64,000 nt of DNA from a virus, in IMG/VR virus record IMGVR_UViG_3300044846_003474, positions 44,261 through 108,260 of that record. The stretch is one strand, 5' to 3'. The notes beneath the pieces are model-generated. The model had not been told where the DNA came from. It did not search any database and was given only the letters and a program-made list of their open reading frames with translations. A program made the position numbers and the translations under genes. Below, one piece after another: positions 16,287 through 24,054 of this stretch; the first letter of the stretch is position 1, and each line of letters opens with the position of its first letter.

Positions 16287-16559
16287 TTATTTTAACTCCT
16301 GAACTTGTTCCATAATGTTGGTAACTTCTTCTCGGCTCAAGTACCCAATAACATCATTTGTTACAGGAGTATCATAAGTTAAGTCACCATCTTTACCAAG
16401 AACCGCAATCTCAAACAAACCATTTTTACTACCATATGAATGTGTGTGACATACAACAGATACACCGTATCCATTTTCAAACACCATTTTACACTTCACC
16501 CCAATTTGGTATGGAGAATCTTTAATTTCTTCAAACTCTAAATCTTCAAATTTTTTCAT
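16287..16559 (-). CDS. Conserved-type small phage protein
   Basis: The 90 residues include FENGYGVSVVCHTHSYG, then AVLGKDGDLTYDTPVTND and VIGYLSREEV. This combination recurs in many large tailed phages as a small protein of unknown function. Soluble, no catalytic signature. It lies 12 nt after the gene at 16572 and is probably co-transcribed with it. Confidence 0.7.
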   Translation of the reverse strand: MKKFEDLEFEEIKDSPYQIGVKCKMVFENGYGVSVVCHTHSYGSKNGLFEIAVLGKDGDLTYDTPVTNDVIGYLSREEVTNIMEQVQELK

Positions 16560-16571
16560 AATACTTATTTT

Positions 16572-17096
16572 TTATTTTACTAAATATCTGTAGTGTGGTC
16601 TTTGGATCTCACCTGATGCGATGATCGTGAATGCTCTTACCGTTTTCTCACCGTCAGTCAATGTGGTGTTGATGTTAACACCGATGTGAGAAGTCTCAAC
16701 AACAAGTTTCTCTACGATCAAACCTTTTTTCTCAATTCGGTTTGCAAGTTTCACGATAGATCCTTCGTAGTGTAACTCAGCTTTTTTCTCTTCAGCCAAC
16801 ATGAATCCCTCAACACCCATTTGTTTAACTTTTGACGCTTTGTCTTTGAAGTTATTGTACTCACGACTTTGTTTAGAGTTGTAAAACCCTCTTGGGAATG
16901 ACTTGAACTCAGAAGGTCTTCCTTCGTTATAAACATCTTGTGTCAATCCAAAAAAGTTACACCATTGAAGGTTGTCCCAACCTGATCTCACCATAATTGC
17001 GTCGAACTGATCTTTCGCCCACTCTTTAGTTTTAGCAATGTACTGAACTTTTAATGTTTCAGTCTCTGTCTTCAAAATGTTTATCAAGTTTTCCAT
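16572..17096 (-). CDS. Unknown phage protein (174 aa)
   Basis: A lysine/glutamate-rich N-terminal helix region is followed by an alpha/beta part ending RPHYRYLVK. Residues about 40-75 are aromatic (DNLQWCNFFGL, SFPRGFYN). No family recognised. It has a good host-type promoter at 17117-17146 and probably forms a two-gene unit with 16287-16559. Confidence 0.65.
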   Translation of the reverse strand: MENLINILKTETETLKVQYIAKTKEWAKDQFDAIMVRSGWDNLQWCNFFGLTQDVYNEGRPSEFKSFPRGFYNSKQSREYNNFKDKASKVKQMGVEGFMLAEEKKAELHYEGSIVKLANRIEKKGLIVEKLVVETSHIGVNINTTLTDGEKTVRAFTIIASGEIQRPHYRYLVK

Positions 17097-17116
17097 ATCT
17101 CTCGTTGTTTGTTTAA

Positions 17117-17146
17117 CAAAGATATAACTTTTAATTCAATTAGCAA
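17117..17146 (-). promoter_or_regulatory. Bacteroidetes-type promoter
   Basis: Minus-strand TTG (17146-17144), 19 bp, TATCTTTG (17124-17117), about 20 bp before ATG 17096. Confidence 0.75.
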
Positions 17147-17167
17147 TGAAAATTATTCATTATTTTG

Positions 17168-17240
17168 CGGTCCCGACGGGATTCGAACCCGTATCTCGCA
17201 CCGTGACAGGGTGGAATTGTAACCATTCAACCACGGGACC
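17168..17240 (-). tRNA. tRNA-Asp (GTC)
   Basis: Acceptor GGTCCCG pairs with CGGGACC. The anticodon loop is CTGTCAC (anticodon GTC), the T arm ACGGG-TTCGAAT-CCCGT is perfect, and the discriminator is G. CCA is not encoded. The outer anticodon pair (C-C) is mismatched. Confidence 0.92.
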
Positions 17241-17320
17241 AAGTTTATCAGTCTTTCCTGATCGTCACCCCTAACCCACAGGTATGAACCCGTATCGTAG
17301 TAAAGCTTGGTTGGCTATAG
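17241..17320 (-). other. Structured spacer 1 in the tRNA operon
   Basis: This 80-nt spacer between tRNA-Asp and tRNA-Glu contains ATCAG-GAAAGA-CTGAT and a GGT-TCAT-ACC hairpin. It shares the GGAAAGAC core with two other spacers. It has no complete tRNA. Role unknown. Confidence 0.4.
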
Positions 17321-17392
17321 TAGTCCCACCGGGAATCGAACCCGACTTTCCAGGATGAAAACCTGACGACCTAACCGATAGTCGATGGGACC
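17321..17392 (-). tRNA. tRNA-Glu (TTC)
   Basis: Acceptor GGTCCCA pairs with TGGGACT (one G-U). The anticodon arm CAGG-TTTTCAT-CCTG has anticodon TTC. T loop TTCGATT; D stem GAC/GTC; discriminator A; CCA not encoded. Confidence 0.9.
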
Positions 17393-17399
17393 AAAAATA

Positions 17400-17462
17400 A
17401 GGGTAGACACGGGCCTAGCTAGCCATCTTTCAGGAAAGTCCCTTACGAATATTCTACCCTTT
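17400..17462 (-). other. Structured spacer 2 in the tRNA operon
   Basis: The ends AGGGTAGA and TCTACCCT form an 8-bp closing stem. Inside are CTTTC-CT-GAAAG and GGC-N6-GCC hairpins, giving a branched fold of about 60 nt with no T loop, so it is not a tRNA. It may be a processing signal or a small RNA. Confidence 0.45.
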
Positions 17463-17464
17463 TG

Positions 17465-17538
17465 TAGTTAATACTGGACTCGAACCAATGACCTATTCCG
17501 TATCAGGGAATCGCTCTAACCAACTGAGCTAATTAACT
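17465..17538 (-). tRNA. tRNA-Ile (GAT)
   Basis: Acceptor AGTTAAT pairs with ATTAACT. The anticodon arm ATTCC-CTGATAC-GGAAT has anticodon GAT. T loop TTCGAGT; discriminator A; CCA not encoded. Confidence 0.92.
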
Positions 17539-17614
17539 ATATTTTCGTCTTTCCGAAGTGTCAATACGGATATTTTGTGTACAATTCAGGACTCTCGTAT
17601 TGCTTCCTTAGTTG
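17539..17614 (-). other. Structured spacer 3 in the tRNA operon
   Basis: The minus strand holds CAATACG and CGTATTG (7-bp stem) around a 27-nt loop, followed by ACTTCGGAAAGACG, which carries the GGAAAGAC core seen in spacer 1. Confidence 0.4.
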
Positions 17615-17768
17615 TAGTCAGGACAGGAATCGAACCTGTATGAACACTTTGAATTTTACCTACGCACTGTGAGGTAGTGTTCTTCATCATTCGCATTGCC
17701 TTTTCAAAATGCACTTATTCAAGGATGCCGTGCGTGTCACTATGTGTCTACCATTCCACCACCTGACT
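17615..17768 (-). tRNA. Enlarged 154-nt tRNA-like RNA with an insertion in the anticodon region
   Basis: The ends are a clean tRNA: acceptor AGTCAGG/CCTGACT, class II-like D arm GTGGAATGGTAGACAC, T arm ACAGG-TTCGATT-CCTGT and discriminator A. Between the D and T arms lie about 105 nt instead of about 25-40. TAGTG directly after the D arm can pair with CACTA about 60 nt later, as an interrupted anticodon stem would. Alternative helices are GAACAC/GTGTTC and ACGCAC/GTGCGT. No anticodon can be read. It is far too small for a standard group I intron. Confidence 0.6.
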
Positions 17769-17778
17769 ATTTCTTTTG

Positions 17779-17852
17779 GGTGAATGGTGGGTTACGATCC
17801 CACTACCTTCGGTTCCACAAACCGACACTCTTCCGATTGAGCTACACACACC
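17779..17852 (-). tRNA. tRNA-His (GTG)
   Basis: It has the extra 5' G(-1) opposite C73, the histidine identity mark. The acceptor is GTGTGTG/CATTCAC with two weak pairs. The anticodon arm TCGGT-TTGTGGA-ACCGA has anticodon GTG, and the T arm is GTGGG-ATCGTAA-CCCAC. First tRNA of the operon. Confidence 0.88.
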
Positions 17853-17958
17853 ATTTATTTGTGATACATAGTTGACACACACTCTCGTTTCACCATCTTG
17901 TGCCAACAGGTTAATGTACTTTACGAGTTTCCCGTTTCTTACTCTCACTTGTCTCCTA

Positions 17959-17989
17959 CAAAGATATGTAATTACTTTTGATTTGCCAA
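17959..17989 (-). promoter_or_regulatory. Promoter of the tRNA operon
   Basis: Minus-strand TTG (17989-17987), 20 bp, TATCTTTG (17966-17959). About 100 nt of leader precede tRNA-His. Confidence 0.75.
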
Positions 17990-18011
17990 ACAATTTGTAA
18001 AATATTTTTTA

Positions 18012-18509
18012 TTATTTTACTTCAAACGCATGAAGTAATATACGTTTTTTCTTGGTTGAATCCTCGTGGTTACCGATCACCACACCATCTTTGATTGTGA
18101 AGGCGTGACGGCTAACTAACATAAAGAATGTCCCAACAGGGTTTTGTTTTGTAAACGTACCCACAGTCATTTTACGGTTAACTTTTTCACCCTTTACGTT
18201 AACAGTATACTCCAAAGTGTGTCTACTACGGTAATTGTTTAATTTACCAATACATTTAACTTTTTTGTAATTTACTTGATTTCTATTTTCTGCAAGTTTG
18301 GTCATTTTATCTACGGTACCATACGTCCCTTTACGATCTCTACGACCAAAATTTTCTCTAACGTATTTGTGAGCGTAATCGTAAGACACATCAAAACAAG
18401 ATGCAAATGCTCTTACAACACAGTCGTTGGTTTCACGTTTTGCAATTACGGATTCTTCATAACCTTTGATTGCTTTTTCTGTAGTACAATATGGTAGTGT
18501 GTCTTTCAT
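18012..18509 (-). CDS. Putative papain-like cysteine peptidase-type protein
   Basis: The start is at ATG 18509 (MKDTLPYC), because a promoter-like TATCTTTA lies just upstream inside the longer frame. Residues near 30 read ETNDCVVRAFASCF and near 125-140 VGTFFMLVSRHAFTIKDG. The pairing of N-D-C-x-V-R-A with a later S-R-H-A matches small papain-like phage proteins with a Cys-His pair. Enzymatic activity is inferred, and it could be a catalytically inactive relative. Confidence 0.6.
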   Translation of the reverse strand: MKDTLPYCTTEKAIKGYEESVIAKRETNDCVVRAFASCFDVSYDYAHKYVRENFGRRDRKGTYGTVDKMTKLAENRNQVNYKKVKCIGKLNNYRSRHTLEYTVNVKGEKVNRKMTVGTFTKQNPVGTFFMLVSRHAFTIKDGVVIGNHEDSTKKKRILLHAFEVK

Positions 18510-18552
18510 ACTGTAAAGATACGAAATCTTTTTCAATTGGCAAAATGGTTAA

Positions 18553-18663
18553 TCATTTTGTTATATATAATTTTTCTTCTGATTCCATCATTTCTTTAAT
18601 GTATGCTATAAATTCCTCAGAGTTGATAAACTCATTGTGGATCTCTTCAAATATATCTTCCAT
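18553..18663 (-). CDS. Tiny acidic protein (36 aa)
   Basis: MEDIFEEIHNEFINSEEF continues to EEKLYITK. It is helical and acidic, and lies between the genes at 18012 and 18710 on the same strand. Possibly a small inhibitor or antirepressor. Not recognised. Confidence 0.5.
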   Translation of the reverse strand: MEDIFEEIHNEFINSEEFIAYIKEMMESEEKLYITK

Positions 18664-18677
18664 ATAATTTTATTTAA

Positions 18678-18714
18678 TATAAAAACCCCCATTTTACAGG
18701 GGGTGTTTTTTAGT
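18678..18714 (-). terminator. Hairpin terminator
   Basis: AAAACCCCC-ATTTTACA-GGGGGTGTTTT; on the minus strand the T-run follows the stop region of the DUF2927-like gene. Confidence 0.65.
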
Positions 18715-19429
18715 TGTACAACATTTGGATCAACTCTTTGTCAATCTCTGTGTATTCAGTAGTCTCAGTCCACCCTTGAAAGAAGATACTCTCAGGGTAG
18801 TCATAAGAGTCGTTACACAAACCCAATGATTGGGTTAACTCCTCACGTAACAAGTGTTTTTGACCGTCATTAGTACTTGTTCTATTAACATCAACATACA
18901 TTGTGGCTTTTGTTAAATTTTCACCTCCGTATGCAATAAATAAACCTTGATTGTTTTCAGTATATCCAATAGACTCTTTATCGTAGTTGTTATAATCTTG
19001 TTGAGACCCAAAAAGAATGAAAAAATTAGCGTCAGACTCATTATCCACAATATTGATATTGATAGTAGAAATAAGTCCGTTCAACTCACTAACAATATCG
19101 TTTAATTCTGACATCAAATAATCACGTTTTTCACCAACAACATAGATATTAATGTCTTGATTCCACTTTTTTAATGAAGTATTTCCACCATCAAACTCAC
19201 TTCCGTAAGCCACTTTATTGAAGTACTCTTTTGCCTCAGGAGAAAATTCTTTTGTTTGGTCACCACCAGAACCAACCGAATTATCCTCGGCAAGAGATTT
19301 GTTAATTTCTTTAGAAACTTCTTCTTTAAGATCTGAAAATTCATGTCTCATACCTTTGTTGACATCACTGTTAACAAAGAAACAATAGATACTGAAGATT
19401 GCGATTGAAACGACTAATAATTTTTTCAT
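18710..19429 (-). CDS. Exported DUF2927-like protein (putative metallopeptidase fold)
   Basis: The 239 residues begin with a signal peptide (MKKLLVVSIAIFSIYCFF). Late in the sequence, HLLREELTQSLGLCND matches the core of DUF2927, a family related to zincins where this region corresponds to the active helix. Preceding strands (SDANFFILFGS) also fit. Located in the periplasm or outside. It has its own host-type promoter at 19463-19492. Function unknown; a wall- or surface-directed role is possible. Confidence 0.68.
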   Translation of the reverse strand: MKKLLVVSIAIFSIYCFFVNSDVNKGMRHEFSDLKEEVSKEINKSLAEDNSVGSGGDQTKEFSPEAKEYFNKVAYGSEFDGGNTSLKKWNQDINIYVVGEKRDYLMSELNDIVSELNGLISTININIVDNESDANFFILFGSQQDYNNYDKESIGYTENNQGLFIAYGGENLTKATMYVDVNRTSTNDGQKHLLREELTQSLGLCNDSYDYPESIFFQGWTETTEYTEIDKELIQMLYN

Positions 19430-19462
19430 AATTTTTTGGGGGGGTTTTAAATGAGTACTCTA

Positions 19463-19492
19463 CAAAGATACAAAATTAATTGGGTCTGCCAA
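19463..19492 (-). promoter_or_regulatory. Bacteroidetes-type promoter
   Basis: Minus-strand TTG (19492-19490), 19 bp, TATCTTTG (19470-19463), upstream of the DUF2927-like gene. Confidence 0.75.
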
Positions 19493-19513
19493 ACATATTT
19501 TAAAAAAAAATAG

Positions 19514-19587
19514 TACACCCGCCAGGATTCAAACCTGGGGCCTAATCATTAGAAGTGATTTGCTCTATTCGGCTGAGCTACGGGTGC
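19514..19587 (-). tRNA. tRNA-Arg (TCT)
   Basis: Acceptor GCACCCG/CGGGTGT with a terminal G-U. The anticodon arm AATCA-CTTCTAA-TGATT has anticodon TCT. T arm CCAGG-TTTGAAT-CCTGG; discriminator A; CCA not encoded. It lies apart from the main tRNA cluster, and decodes AGA, a codon common in this AT-rich genome. Confidence 0.92.
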
Positions 19588-19593
19588 ATATTG

Positions 19594-19770
19594 TTAAACT
19601 TTTTTAACTTCGTATTTGTGACCTGAATCGGTATTAGTGTTAAAAATATTAACCATATCTTGAGCCTTATCTTTATTGTCAAATTCCCACACTTCTCCTT
19701 GGGTGTCTAATAGAATTACAGGTAATTTCCTGTCATTATGTGTTTTTACGTGTTTGATTATTATATACAT
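19594..19770 (-). CDS. Small unknown protein (58 aa)
   Basis: MYIIIKHVKTHNDRKLPVIL continues to HKYEVKKV. The composition suggests a beta-rich fold (VILLDTQGEVWEF). It ends 7 nt before tRNA-Arg. Small one-domain proteins with this I-I-I-K-H and D-x-x-G-x-x-W pattern are frequent in phages. Function unknown. Confidence 0.6.
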   Translation of the reverse strand: MYIIIKHVKTHNDRKLPVILLDTQGEVWEFDNKDKAQDMVNIFNTNTDSGHKYEVKKV

Positions 19771-19806
19771 AAACCAATCATAAAATAAACAAATTATTAT
19801 GTCAAA

Positions 19807-20949
19807 TTATTTATTAATTTTTCTAAAAAAAGTCATCGTAGGATCATTACTCCTCCTATTTTTTTTACCTGGGAAATTTAACTTAACCATTTCTTTATTT
19901 GTGATAATTTTTTTATTCTCAGGAGTATTAGTCACCTGTTTTACTTTAGGTATTGGTTTTGGTATAACTTTATTATTAAGTAAGTTATTAATTTTTTCAT
20001 AATTAATAGATGAAACTTTCTTTTCTATTTTTTCAACGGGAGTTTTGACTCTATAATTTTTTTGGTTAAAAACCTTATCCAAAGATTCTTTACGTAATTC
20101 TCTAATGTACTTTTCTTGTAACTCTTCTTCACTTTCAACATAAGTTTTATCTTCTATTGGTTTGTAAGATAAAATTTGGACTAATTCAGAAATACTTAAC
20201 GTTTGTGAATTTCCGTCCCCTGGTTTGTAATATAAAATTGGGACAAATTCAGAAATACTTAACGTTTGTGGATTTCCGTCCCCTTTTTTGTTTTTACTAA
20301 TTTCCCAATATAATGACCTAAGTTTTGATCCCAAACCTGTATCCTCTCTTTTTGTTAAATTTTCAGAATGAATTCTTCGATAAAATAATATTTCATTTGT
20401 AAAATGAATTTTTAATTTTTTCTTATATAATCTACCCATAAAATCTGAATCAGCCGCGCACATCCATGGTTCAAAACCATTCATAGATAAAAACAATGAT
20501 TTTTTAATAAAAAAAACACCTTCAGCAAACATGGATTTACCTTTAACATTATTAACATTAAAATCACCAACAAAGTTTACTAACCTAAACTTAATAACAT
20601 CAAAATCATTAGATAAATTATTTAAAAATGATATGGAACCTTTTAATATAACATCATCAGAATCAAAAAATAAAATATTTTCAGAAGACGCAATATTCAA
20701 CAAACTATTTTTAATTAAGTATGGCCCTTTATTTTCTTTGAAATAAAATATTTTAATGTTCCCAGGATATAATTTATTTTTGATGTGATCGTATGTTTTT
20801 TGACATCCATCAATACCGATTAAAATTTCATATGACAAACCACTTGAACTTTCCATAAGTGAGCTTATACATTCATCAATATAGTGAGTGTTATTAAATG
20901 TTGGTACTATTATTGAAATGTCGTAATTTTGTTCTTTTTCCTCCCACAT
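19807..20949 (-). CDS. Family 2 glycosyltransferase with a repeat-containing tail
   Basis: A GT-A glycosyltransferase: IIVPTFNNTHYIDECISSL at the N-terminus, the metal-binding FFDSDD near residues 95-100, and GFEPWMCAADSDFMGR as the acceptor-side motif. After about residue 215 comes a near-duplicate of about 21 residues (GDGNPQTLSISEFVPIL, then GDGNSQTLSISELVQIL), then a lysine-rich tail. It would add sugar to phage DNA, virion protein or the host surface. First of three glycosyltransferase-type genes. Confidence 0.85.
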   Translation of the reverse strand: MWEEKEQNYDISIIVPTFNNTHYIDECISSLMESSSGLSYEILIGIDGCQKTYDHIKNKLYPGNIKIFYFKENKGPYLIKNSLLNIASSENILFFDSDDVILKGSISFLNNLSNDFDVIKFRLVNFVGDFNVNNVKGKSMFAEGVFFIKKSLFLSMNGFEPWMCAADSDFMGRLYKKKLKIHFTNEILFYRRIHSENLTKREDTGLGSKLRSLYWEISKNKKGDGNPQTLSISEFVPILYYKPGDGNSQTLSISELVQILSYKPIEDKTYVESEEELQEKYIRELRKESLDKVFNQKNYRVKTPVEKIEKKVSSINYEKINNLLNNKVIPKPIPKVKQVTNTPENKKIITNKEMVKLNFPGKKNRRSNDPTMTFFRKINK

Positions 20950-20952
20950 AGA

Positions 20953-21591
20953 TTACTTAATTAATGTATCTGTTTTAAATATTGTCGATAATTTGTTATC
21001 GTTATGTATTACTAAATGACAAGATCCCTCGTCTAACATAAATACCTTTTCTCCCATTTTTCCAATATCTTTATGGTTTGCACCTAATAACGATTCGTTA
21101 CAATGTCTTTGACATAACGACGCAAACATAGACGTTTGATTATCCCCATATCTTAAGGACATACGGTATTTTTCATTTTTTAGAAAATCGTATTTATATG
21201 GTTGTACGTGTATAACAAATGAATTGTATTTATTGATATTATCAACATAAATTTTCTGAATGTTGTCAACGTATTTATTACACATCCAGTCATCACAATC
21301 GTGTCTTGTTTGAATGTTTATGTTTTCTTTCTTTACGTATCTCACATAATCAGTTAATTTATTCTCAAAAAATATTATTGATGGTCTTTCTTTATTTAAT
21401 CCCAAACATACTTCATTAATTGTTGAACTTATTAAATCTCTATGTTCTTCATTTGCAATAACACCTAACGTGAAGTTTTTATTTGTTTGCAATAAAATAG
21501 ACGGTATAAAAGTTTTTTTTGAGACCTCAAGATATTTTTTTAATAATTCGTAGTCTGTAAATTTTATTCTCGTTGATATTAAATGTTTCAT
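20953..21591 (-). CDS. Putative glycosyltransferase (rhamnosyltransferase-like)
   Basis: The 212-residue product begins MKHLISTRIKFTDYELLKKY. In the middle, QTRHDCDDWMCNKYV supplies a D-x-D-D nucleotide-sugar/metal motif as in the putative rhamnosyltransferase family. It overlaps the gene at 21588 by 4 nt and is 3 nt from the GT2 gene, so the three are probably one operon that builds one glycan. Confidence 0.65.
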   Translation of the reverse strand: MKHLISTRIKFTDYELLKKYLEVSKKTFIPSILLQTNKNFTLGVIANEEHRDLISSTINEVCLGLNKERPSIIFFENKLTDYVRYVKKENINIQTRHDCDDWMCNKYVDNIQKIYVDNINKYNSFVIHVQPYKYDFLKNEKYRMSLRYGDNQTSMFASLCQRHCNESLLGANHKDIGKMGEKVFMLDEGSCHLVIHNDNKLSTIFKTDTLIK

Positions 21592-22466
21592 ATTATAATT
21601 TTAATTTCTTTTTTTTCATTATAAACAAAACACCCAAAAATTCTTTCCATTGCATGATTAGGAGATGGTTCAGGTACATATCCATATGGTAACACATCAA
21701 GTATTTTATCGATATTTTCATTTGTGAAATATTTTTTCATAACTATGTTGCTAACCCAAAATGTTGTACCACCAACAAAAAAAGGATTCTTTCCTGTTGG
21801 ATGTACGTTAATTAGATCATATATTTTCCCCATTTCCATATGATTAATATCATAATTATTATTTAATTTAAATCCAATCATTCCACATTTAGGATTTAAA
21901 GTAAATTCATTAATAATGTTGTTAACCTGATTTTTATTTTTTAATACACCATTCATTAAATTTTTAAACCAATCTTCACCTATTTTTTTTGCCTTATCAA
22001 TACCATATCGTTTTAAGGTGTTAGAAGGGTTTGCCGTATCACCTAAACCTTTTTTGGTATGTATTTTAAGTATTATGTCGGTATCAGCATCTACGTGTTT
22101 GTAGGTATATAGAAATCCTCCGATGTCCATACCTCTATTTGGGGATTTTATTATAACAGAATTATCTTTATACAATTTTATTTTATCTATAATATCAATT
22201 TGGGTTTGTTTGTAATTTCTTTCTTCTCTTATTCCAAATCTTAAGAAATGTTTGGTTACCTTATCCTTTGTAAGTAAATTATTTAATGATAAGTCAGGGT
22301 ATAATCTTAAATATTCTTCCCAATTAAAGTCAGATGGTAATTCATTTGGAATGTATCCACCAATATTAACATATAATTTATATGGGTGATCAATATTATT
22401 TAAATATTCTTTTATTTCATCCCACATATCATAATGATATAGATGAACGCATACGGCAATCTTCAT
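21588..22466 (-). CDS. RgpF-like (rhamnan synthesis protein F family) glycosyltransferase
   Basis: The start is taken at ATG 22466 (MKIAVCVHLYHYD). The pattern VHLYHYDMWDEI, then SPNRGMDIGGFLYTY and LKIHTKKG, then VGGTTFWV is that of RgpF-type proteins, which act in polysaccharide rhamnose side-chain assembly. The 292 residues cover one domain. First gene of the glycan operon; its transcript begins after the hairpin at 22497-22523. Confidence 0.8.
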   Translation of the reverse strand: MKIAVCVHLYHYDMWDEIKEYLNNIDHPYKLYVNIGGYIPNELPSDFNWEEYLRLYPDLSLNNLLTKDKVTKHFLRFGIREERNYKQTQIDIIDKIKLYKDNSVIIKSPNRGMDIGGFLYTYKHVDADTDIILKIHTKKGLGDTANPSNTLKRYGIDKAKKIGEDWFKNLMNGVLKNKNQVNNIINEFTLNPKCGMIGFKLNNNYDINHMEMGKIYDLINVHPTGKNPFFVGGTTFWVSNIVMKKYFTNENIDKILDVLPYGYVPEPSPNHAMERIFGCFVYNEKKEIKIII

Positions 22467-22496
22467 AAATTCATTTACAATAAATACACATAAAAA

Positions 22497-22523
22497 CAAA
22501 ATAGGAACCGAAGTTCCTATTTT
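22497..22523. terminator. Bidirectional terminator
   Basis: CAAAATAGGAAC-CGAA-GTTCCTATTTTG, a perfect 12-bp stem with flanking A/T runs, ahead of the glycan operon and behind the gene at 22604. Confidence 0.8.
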
Positions 22524-22603
22524 GATAGATAATTGAACGCCCCCCCTTTCTTTAGATGGTTTATCCTTATTCGGTATCTACACCAAACAAGTGTTTTCAA
22601 GTA

Positions 22604-24031
22604 TTACCTAATGTATCTACGTAAATTCTTTTTGATAATTGAATCTAAGTTTTTGTTGTTGTTTTTATTAATTGTTTCACTAATAACACTTTTAATTGAG
22701 TTGTTTAATGACTCTTCTAATGATCTTGGTGTTTGTGTTACCGGTTCTCTTATACCATAAGGACTTGTTGATCCTTGTAATTGAGATAATTGAGCTTCAA
22801 GGTTTTTTGAGAACATACCTAAACCAACTTTGTTTCGAACACAGGTTCTTACTAATTGTTTAGTTTGTTCCAATTTTTGTGCATATGACGCATCAACTCC
22901 AGCCAAATCTAACGCTTCCGCACAATCTTCATCCGTACCATATTTTTCACAATTTGATAATTGTTGTATTGCCGCTTGACAAGCCGGTTTATTTGCCTTT
23001 TGTTTGTCAAGATCTTTCAATCCTTGTTTTGCTCCACCTCTTCCTAATTCTTTTTGTTGTGCAACTATATCTTTATATGAAACATTTTTAGCCGCCTTTG
23101 CTTGTTCTGGACTCATTTTCCAAATACGTCTTCCTCCATCAGTTTTAATATATTCCATAACTGCCGAATCACAATATGCTTTTCCTTGTCCATCACATAA
23201 TGCTTTTAATGTTGTTTCGCTTCTAATTTCCGCAGTACCTGGTAATGGTCTTGTTCTTGTGAAACCAAGAGTTGATAAGAATGACTCAACCTCTACTGGA
23301 ATATCATAAAGTTTTTCTTGTGTTCCAACATCTGACCATATAAAGAATTTATTTGGTTGTGATTTAAACGGTCCTATTCTTGTCGACAAATTAAATTTAT
23401 CAATGTAATTAACACCATCATCACCAGTACCTGTTGCCAAATCTATTTTCACATAGTTTCTTCCATCTTCAGGTTTTGTTTTGAAAAAACTATATCCAGT
23501 GTCTTGAGTACCTAAATCACTTAACAAAGTGTCAATTTGTTGTTGTTGATCAGCAGTTAAATTATTTCGTTGTGATGCTAAATTTTGAGTTACCTCAAAT
23601 TCATCGCAATACCAACCATGTGCCGCTAAATAATTTAAATTTGGATCGGGACTTGCTTTAACTGCAGTTCTATTAATCGCTAAATAAGCCTTAGGGTTTT
23701 TTGCAAGTGCTACGGGATCCGTAGACGGTCTTTCAAACATATAAAGGTCTCTTCCGTCGGGAGTTAATATTTTCATAAAACTATCTCCAGCTTGAACGCT
23801 AGGGGCAACTTTACTAAAGGCGTAAAGATAATCTTTACCTAACTGGTATATTTTGGGGTCACTAACAGTATATCCTTTCTTTGTCCAACAACCAACATTA
23901 ACAGCTCTTTTTAATGGACTATCAGATACTTCAATAGGTAGTTCACCTTGTTCAGTTATTAAAGGTTTTACGTTACCCAACTCAGACTCAAGTAGGGACA
24001 TCATTCTTTTTATTTCGTTATTAATACTCAT
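22604..24031 (-). CDS. Tagged cargo-like protein (475 aa), unknown function
   Basis: The N-terminus MSINNEIKRMMSLLESELG leads to KPLITEQGE, a long tag ending L-I-T-E-Q. The body carries paired cysteines (GWYCDEF, ALCDGQGKAYCDS, CQAAIQQLSNCEKYGTDEDC) and alternating beta/alpha segments. A second site SVISETINK lies near the C-terminus, which ends basic (LRRYIR). Internal cysteine pairs suggest disulfides in an exported or virion protein. No family recognised. Confidence 0.68.
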   Translation of the reverse strand: MSINNEIKRMMSLLESELGNVKPLITEQGELPIEVSDSPLKRAVNVGCWTKKGYTVSDPKIYQLGKDYLYAFSKVAPSVQAGDSFMKILTPDGRDLYMFERPSTDPVALAKNPKAYLAINRTAVKASPDPNLNYLAAHGWYCDEFEVTQNLASQRNNLTADQQQQIDTLLSDLGTQDTGYSFFKTKPEDGRNYVKIDLATGTGDDGVNYIDKFNLSTRIGPFKSQPNKFFIWSDVGTQEKLYDIPVEVESFLSTLGFTRTRPLPGTAEIRSETTLKALCDGQGKAYCDSAVMEYIKTDGGRRIWKMSPEQAKAAKNVSYKDIVAQQKELGRGGAKQGLKDLDKQKANKPACQAAIQQLSNCEKYGTDEDCAEALDLAGVDASYAQKLEQTKQLVRTCVRNKVGLGMFSKNLEAQLSQLQGSTSPYGIREPVTQTPRSLEESLNNSIKSVISETINKNNNKNLDSIIKKNLRRYIR

Positions 24032-24054
24032 ATTGCTTTGTTTTATTTTTAATT

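Noticed and set aside
17748-17993. Minus-strand frame of 81 residues in the tRNA region
   Set aside because: It covers tRNA-His and the tRNA promoter/leader; the RNA genes explain the sequence.
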